Shown: positions 34,937 to 37,417 of the stretch, in pieces
Layout of the letters: each line of letters opens with the position of its first letter
Position numbering within the stretch: position 1 is the stretch's first letter
Assembly (NCBI GenBank): GCA_021295895.1
Contig: JAGWBM010000009.1
Span: 1 to 37,417, forward strand
Direction: 5' to 3'
Origin: Pseudomonadales bacterium
Lineage (GTDB): Bacteria; Pseudomonadota; Gammaproteobacteria; Pseudomonadales; Azotimanducaceae
DNA: 37,417 bases
Notes under the pieces: model-generated
Seen by the model: the letters and a program-made list of their open reading frames with translations, nothing else
Database searches by the model: none
What the model was told of the DNA's origin: nothing
Made by a program: the position numbers and the translations under genes

Positions 34937-35782
34937 GTGTTGAAGCGTCTTGCTACCCGCGCGGCTATTCCGACAGACTTGCAGCCCACATACCGTGCTG
35001 CGGGACACTTGGCCGTGACCGTCGAACCCGTCAGGCTGCGACTCGATTCCGCCCCGGCGAGAGCAGTGGGCACCGCCGTGGACATCCTGTCCGCGTGGCT
35101 GCCGGTCGGGCATTTGCGCCTGGGCGGCGGCACCGCGCTGGAAGCCCGCTGGCACCATCGGTCCAGCACGGATCTGGACTTTTCCTTCACACCGGGGACG
35201 GGACCATCCGGCGCCCTGTTCCTCAAGAACTTCAACGACATCAGGAAGGACCTGCACGGACTGGCCCGCGACGGGGTAATCGTACGAGACAGCGTGGTGA
35301 TGGTCGGGACGAACCACATCCAGTTCATGGTCGGCGACGTCCCCGTGTCGTTCGTCGGAACCGAGATGTTCCACGGCGACCCGCGCGATGAGGTGGAGTA
35401 CGAGACCGGAGTGATTCTCGGCGGCACCAGGGACATCCTGACGAAGAAGATGTACAACCGTCTCGGTGTCAACCACATCGCGACCGAACGAGACGCCTAC
35501 GACTTCGCCGTGGCGCGCACGCTCGCCCCGGACGACCTGGTCTACGCCTGGTCCACCCTGACGGATGACATGCAGCGGGACACGCTGGCGGCCTATCGGG
35601 ATCTGGCCGAAGGCGAAGGCCACGCACGGCCCCAAGCACTCGTGAAACCCAGATTCGACTGCATCGCCTCCCAAGTGTGGCAGCAGGTCCTGTGGATGAT
35701 GGAGAGCAATCTCGCGTACGTGCCGCCGTTGACGCAAGGCGACGGCGACGTTGGCCATGGGGGCGACGGACATGGGCGCTGA
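34937..35782 (+). CDS. AbiEii/AbiGii-like nucleotidyltransferase
   Basis: A 281-residue protein with the nucleotidyltransferase signature of the AbiEii/AbiGii toxin family (PF08843): LRLGGGTALEARWHHR at residues 61-75, then STDLDFSF with Asp79 and Asp81 as the metal-binding pair, and a later ILTKKMYNRLG that fits the family's Lys-containing helix. AbiEii enzymes are toxins of type IV toxin-antitoxin pairs that transfer nucleotides, some to tRNA. The usual antitoxin AbiEi, which normally precedes the toxin, is absent. The start at GTG 34937 has no visible ribosome site, so a later start is possible. It overlaps the next gene by 11 or more bases. Confidence 0.75.
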   Translation: MLKRLATRAAIPTDLQPTYRAAGHLAVTVEPVRLRLDSAPARAVGTAVDILSAWLPVGHLRLGGGTALEARWHHRSSTDLDFSFTPGTGPSGALFLKNFNDIRKDLHGLARDGVIVRDSVVMVGTNHIQFMVGDVPVSFVGTEMFHGDPRDEVEYETGVILGGTRDILTKKMYNRLGVNHIATERDAYDFAVARTLAPDDLVYAWSTLTDDMQRDTLAAYRDLAEGEGHARPQALVKPRFDCIASQVWQQVLWMMESNLAYVPPLTQGDGDVGHGGDGHGR

Positions 35783-36266
35783 CGAGAAGATTGCGCGCGT
35801 CCCGCTCTACGACGTCTGCGAGGATCATACGTTCGACTCCCCCATCGCCAACCGCCGCATGGGCCATCGGCTCCCCGAATCGTTCGAGGATCGAATTCGC
35901 CGACCGTTGGGTGTACGCGGGGTCGTGGGCGTGTACATGGCGGGCATGCGCTGCCCGACGGCCGAACGGCTCACCGACCTGGTGCACGACATCTCAGGTA
36001 TCGAGGACTGGGAGAAGCACGCGGTGAAGGAACTCTTCGCGCAGCTATCGCCTGCGGAGTGCAACGAATTCATGGTGACCACCGACGCATCGCCCCGCGA
36101 GGTGGCGCGTTTGATGCGGGTGTGCGGCGTCCGCCGCGCCCTGGTGGTGAACTGGATCAACCAGTTCTCGTCCGACCCCGTCTGGCGCGAGGACAAGGCC
36201 CTGCCGATCTGGTGGGGGGATCTATGGGTCAACGACGGCGGTTTCCTTCGCCCGCGCCATCGATAG
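35772..36266 (+). CDS. Unrecognised small protein, overlapping partner of the AbiEii-like gene
   Basis: A 164-residue soluble protein that I cannot place in a family. It begins MGADEKIARVPLYDVCEDH, contains helical charged stretches (AERLTDLVHDISGIEDWEKHAVKELFAQLS, named here only in outline), then FMVTTDASPREVARLMRVCG and a Trp-rich end (VNWINQF, LPIWWGDLWVNDGG). No membrane segment or signal peptide is visible. The ATG at 35772 is supported by GGGGG about 8 bases upstream; ATG 35757 and TTG 35751 are alternatives. All overlap the upstream gene, so the two are probably co-translated. It may be an antitoxin or accessory protein; that is inference from position. Confidence 0.68.
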   Translation: MGADEKIARVPLYDVCEDHTFDSPIANRRMGHRLPESFEDRIRRPLGVRGVVGVYMAGMRCPTAERLTDLVHDISGIEDWEKHAVKELFAQLSPAECNEFMVTTDASPREVARLMRVCGVRRALVVNWINQFSSDPVWREDKALPIWWGDLWVNDGGFLRPRHR

Positions 36267-36571
36267 ACCTAACCCGCTACCCCACGCTCAGGCGGACAAC
36301 CATTCGGGTAGCCCCACGGGACTTTTCCTGATGGCGGTTGGCTGCCAGTGCTCGAGGCTGCAATCCGCATCAGGCCCAAGCGGCCTTGGAGTCGGACCCG
36401 GTGCGCGTGCCGAACGGTGCGCCGTCGATGATCCTCCCCCAACTCCCCCAACTAGCCCGTCTTGCAGTGCATCGCTTTGTCGCGCAATCTTGCCGTCTTG
36501 AAGACGGCTCGCACCGGCAAGACCCCTTGGCGAGCCATCTCGACCACACCTGGTACGACAACGGAGAACAC
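36267..36571. other. 305-base gap before purC
   Basis: No gene is supported. It contains a long-range inverted repeat GCTACCC (36276-36282) / GGGTAGC (36306-36312), a short tandem CTCCCCCAA direct repeat near 36441-36458, and a perfect 17-base palindrome at 36492-36508. The minus-strand open frames here run on into purC and are shadows. No convincing -10/-35 pair for purC is seen. Confidence 0.5.
36492..36508. promoter_or_regulatory. 17-base perfect palindrome upstream of purC
   Basis: GCCGTCTT, a central G, then AAGACGGC: two perfect 8-base arms. It lies 63 bases before the purC GTG. No T run follows, so it looks more like a protein-binding site than a terminator. Flanking CTTGCC and GGCAAG could also pair in an alternative larger stem. 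Confidence 0.4.
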
Positions 36572-37417
36572 GTGCAGCCGAAACTCGTGATGGAGACCAA
36601 TCTCGCTCTCCCCAACAAACGCAGCGGCAAGGTCCGCGACCTCTACGACGTGCAACTGCCCGACGGCAGCGAAGCGCTCCTGATCGTCGCCACGGACCGG
36701 ATGAGCGCCTTCGACGTGGTGCTCGCAAACGGGCCGGCCGGCAAGGGCATGGTCTTGACGCAGATCTCGAAGTTCTGGTTCGAACATTTCGCCGGCGTCG
36801 TCGACCATCACCTGATCTCCACTGACGCAGCCGATGTGCCCGGCTTGAGCGACGCTGAGCGGGAAGCACTCGACGGTCGAATCATGCTCTGCCGGAAGAC
36901 CCGGGTGCTGCCCGTCGAGTGCATCGCCCGTGGCTACCTGGCCGGCTCCGGCTGGAAGGACTACCAGAACACCGGCCAGGTGTGCGGCATCGATCTGCCC
37001 AAAGGACTGCGAAACGGCGACCGGCTGGAAGCGCCGTTGTTCACGCCCTCCACCAAGGCGGATACCGGCCATGACGAGAACATCAGCTTCGACGAAGGCG
37101 CGAAGATCGTCGGCGAGGAAACGATGCTCTGGCTGCAGGAGAGGACCCTTACCCTGTACCGCCTAGCCCGCGACTACGCCGGCGACCGCGGCATTGTGCT
37201 GGCCGATACCAAGTTCGAGTTCGGTGTGATCGCCGGCAACGATGAACCGGTCTTGATCGACGAGATCTTCACTCCCGACAGTTCGCGTTTCTGGCCGGCC
37301 GACCAATGGCAACCGGGCGGCGAACAGCCGAGTTTCGACAAGCAATACGTCCGCAACTACCTCGAGACACAGGTCGCGGAGGGTCGCTGGAACAAGCAGC
37401 CGCCGGGACCCGCGCTG
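36572..37417 (+). CDS. purC: Phosphoribosylaminoimidazole-succinocarboxamide synthase PurC, 3' end cut
   Basis: SAICAR synthase joins CAIR and aspartate in purine synthesis. 282 codons are present and the frame is still open at the window end, but the protein is close to its usual full length for the approximately 300-residue form. It has KRSGKVRDLYDV, VATDRMSAFDVVLANG, VLPVECIARGYLAGSGWKDYQ, FTPSTKADTGHDENIS, and LADTKFEFG with LIDEIFTPDSSRFW. This long form with ATP and substrate loops resembles the yeast Ade1 type rather than the short E. coli one (237 residues). The GTG at 36572 is supported by ACGGAGA about 6 bases upstream. Confidence 0.95.
   Translation, partial: MQPKLVMETNLALPNKRSGKVRDLYDVQLPDGSEALLIVATDRMSAFDVVLANGPAGKGMVLTQISKFWFEHFAGVVDHHLISTDAADVPGLSDAEREALDGRIMLCRKTRVLPVECIARGYLAGSGWKDYQNTGQVCGIDLPKGLRNGDRLEAPLFTPSTKADTGHDENISFDEGAKIVGEETMLWLQERTLTLYRLARDYAGDRGIVLADTKFEFGVIAGNDEPVLIDEIFTPDSSRFWPADQWQPGGEQPSFDKQYVRNYLETQVAEGRWNKQPPGPAL

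Noticed and set aside
36288-37072. Minus-strand frames opposite purC
   Set aside because: They are shadows of purC, which has all its conserved motifs on the plus strand.

Overview
The window is GC-rich, densely coding chromosome from what is probably an uncultured gammaproteobacterium, or a close proteobacterial relative. The evidence is a division and cell-wall (dcw) cluster that runs from mraZ to lpxC, lpxC itself (lipid A, so an outer membrane), a MurE with the meso-diaminopimelate DNPR signature, and several lipoproteins. No transposase, phage gene or CRISPR array is visible.

Layout. At 1-59 is a tRNA-Asn cut by the window edge, with a good promoter. From 199 to 5803 lie an N-acyl-D-amino-acid deacylase, a DUF1015 protein, a small lipoprotein, an amidohydrolase-2 protein and a membrane-anchored coiled-coil protein. 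From 5860 to 10327 is a two-gene operon on the minus strand: a TcuA-like flavoprotein overlapping a PutA without a DNA-binding domain. A VOC protein follows at 10432-10806.

From 25638 down to 10890 (minus strand) is the dcw cluster: mraZ, rsmH, ftsL, ftsI, murE, mraY, murD, ftsW, murC, ftsQ, ftsA, ftsZ, then lpxC behind a 380-base gap. The genes overlap or abut at nearly every junction. murF, murG and ddl/murB, usually found in this cluster in gammaproteobacteria, are absent, and the junctions where they would sit are closed. A promoter and a ladder of TGGGA-type repeats, the expected MraZ operator, precede mraZ.

From 25893 to 33429 are a YejA-like peptide-binding protein and, divergently, a five-gene operon: Nudix hydrolase, ABC ATPase, two-module FtsX-type permease, AttH-like lipoprotein, second Nudix hydrolase. 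From 33657 to the end are a PLP-dependent cystathionine gamma-synthase-family enzyme, an AbiEii-like nucleotidyltransferase overlapping an unrecognised small gene, and a purC cut by the window end.

At least seven copies of a short GC-rich palindromic repeat, in both orientations, occupy intergenic gaps. The most unusual items are the reduced dcw cluster, the AbiEii-like pair, the Nudix-flanked AttH transporter operon, an FtsI with Gln in place of the Asn of the SxN motif, and the palindromic repeat family.
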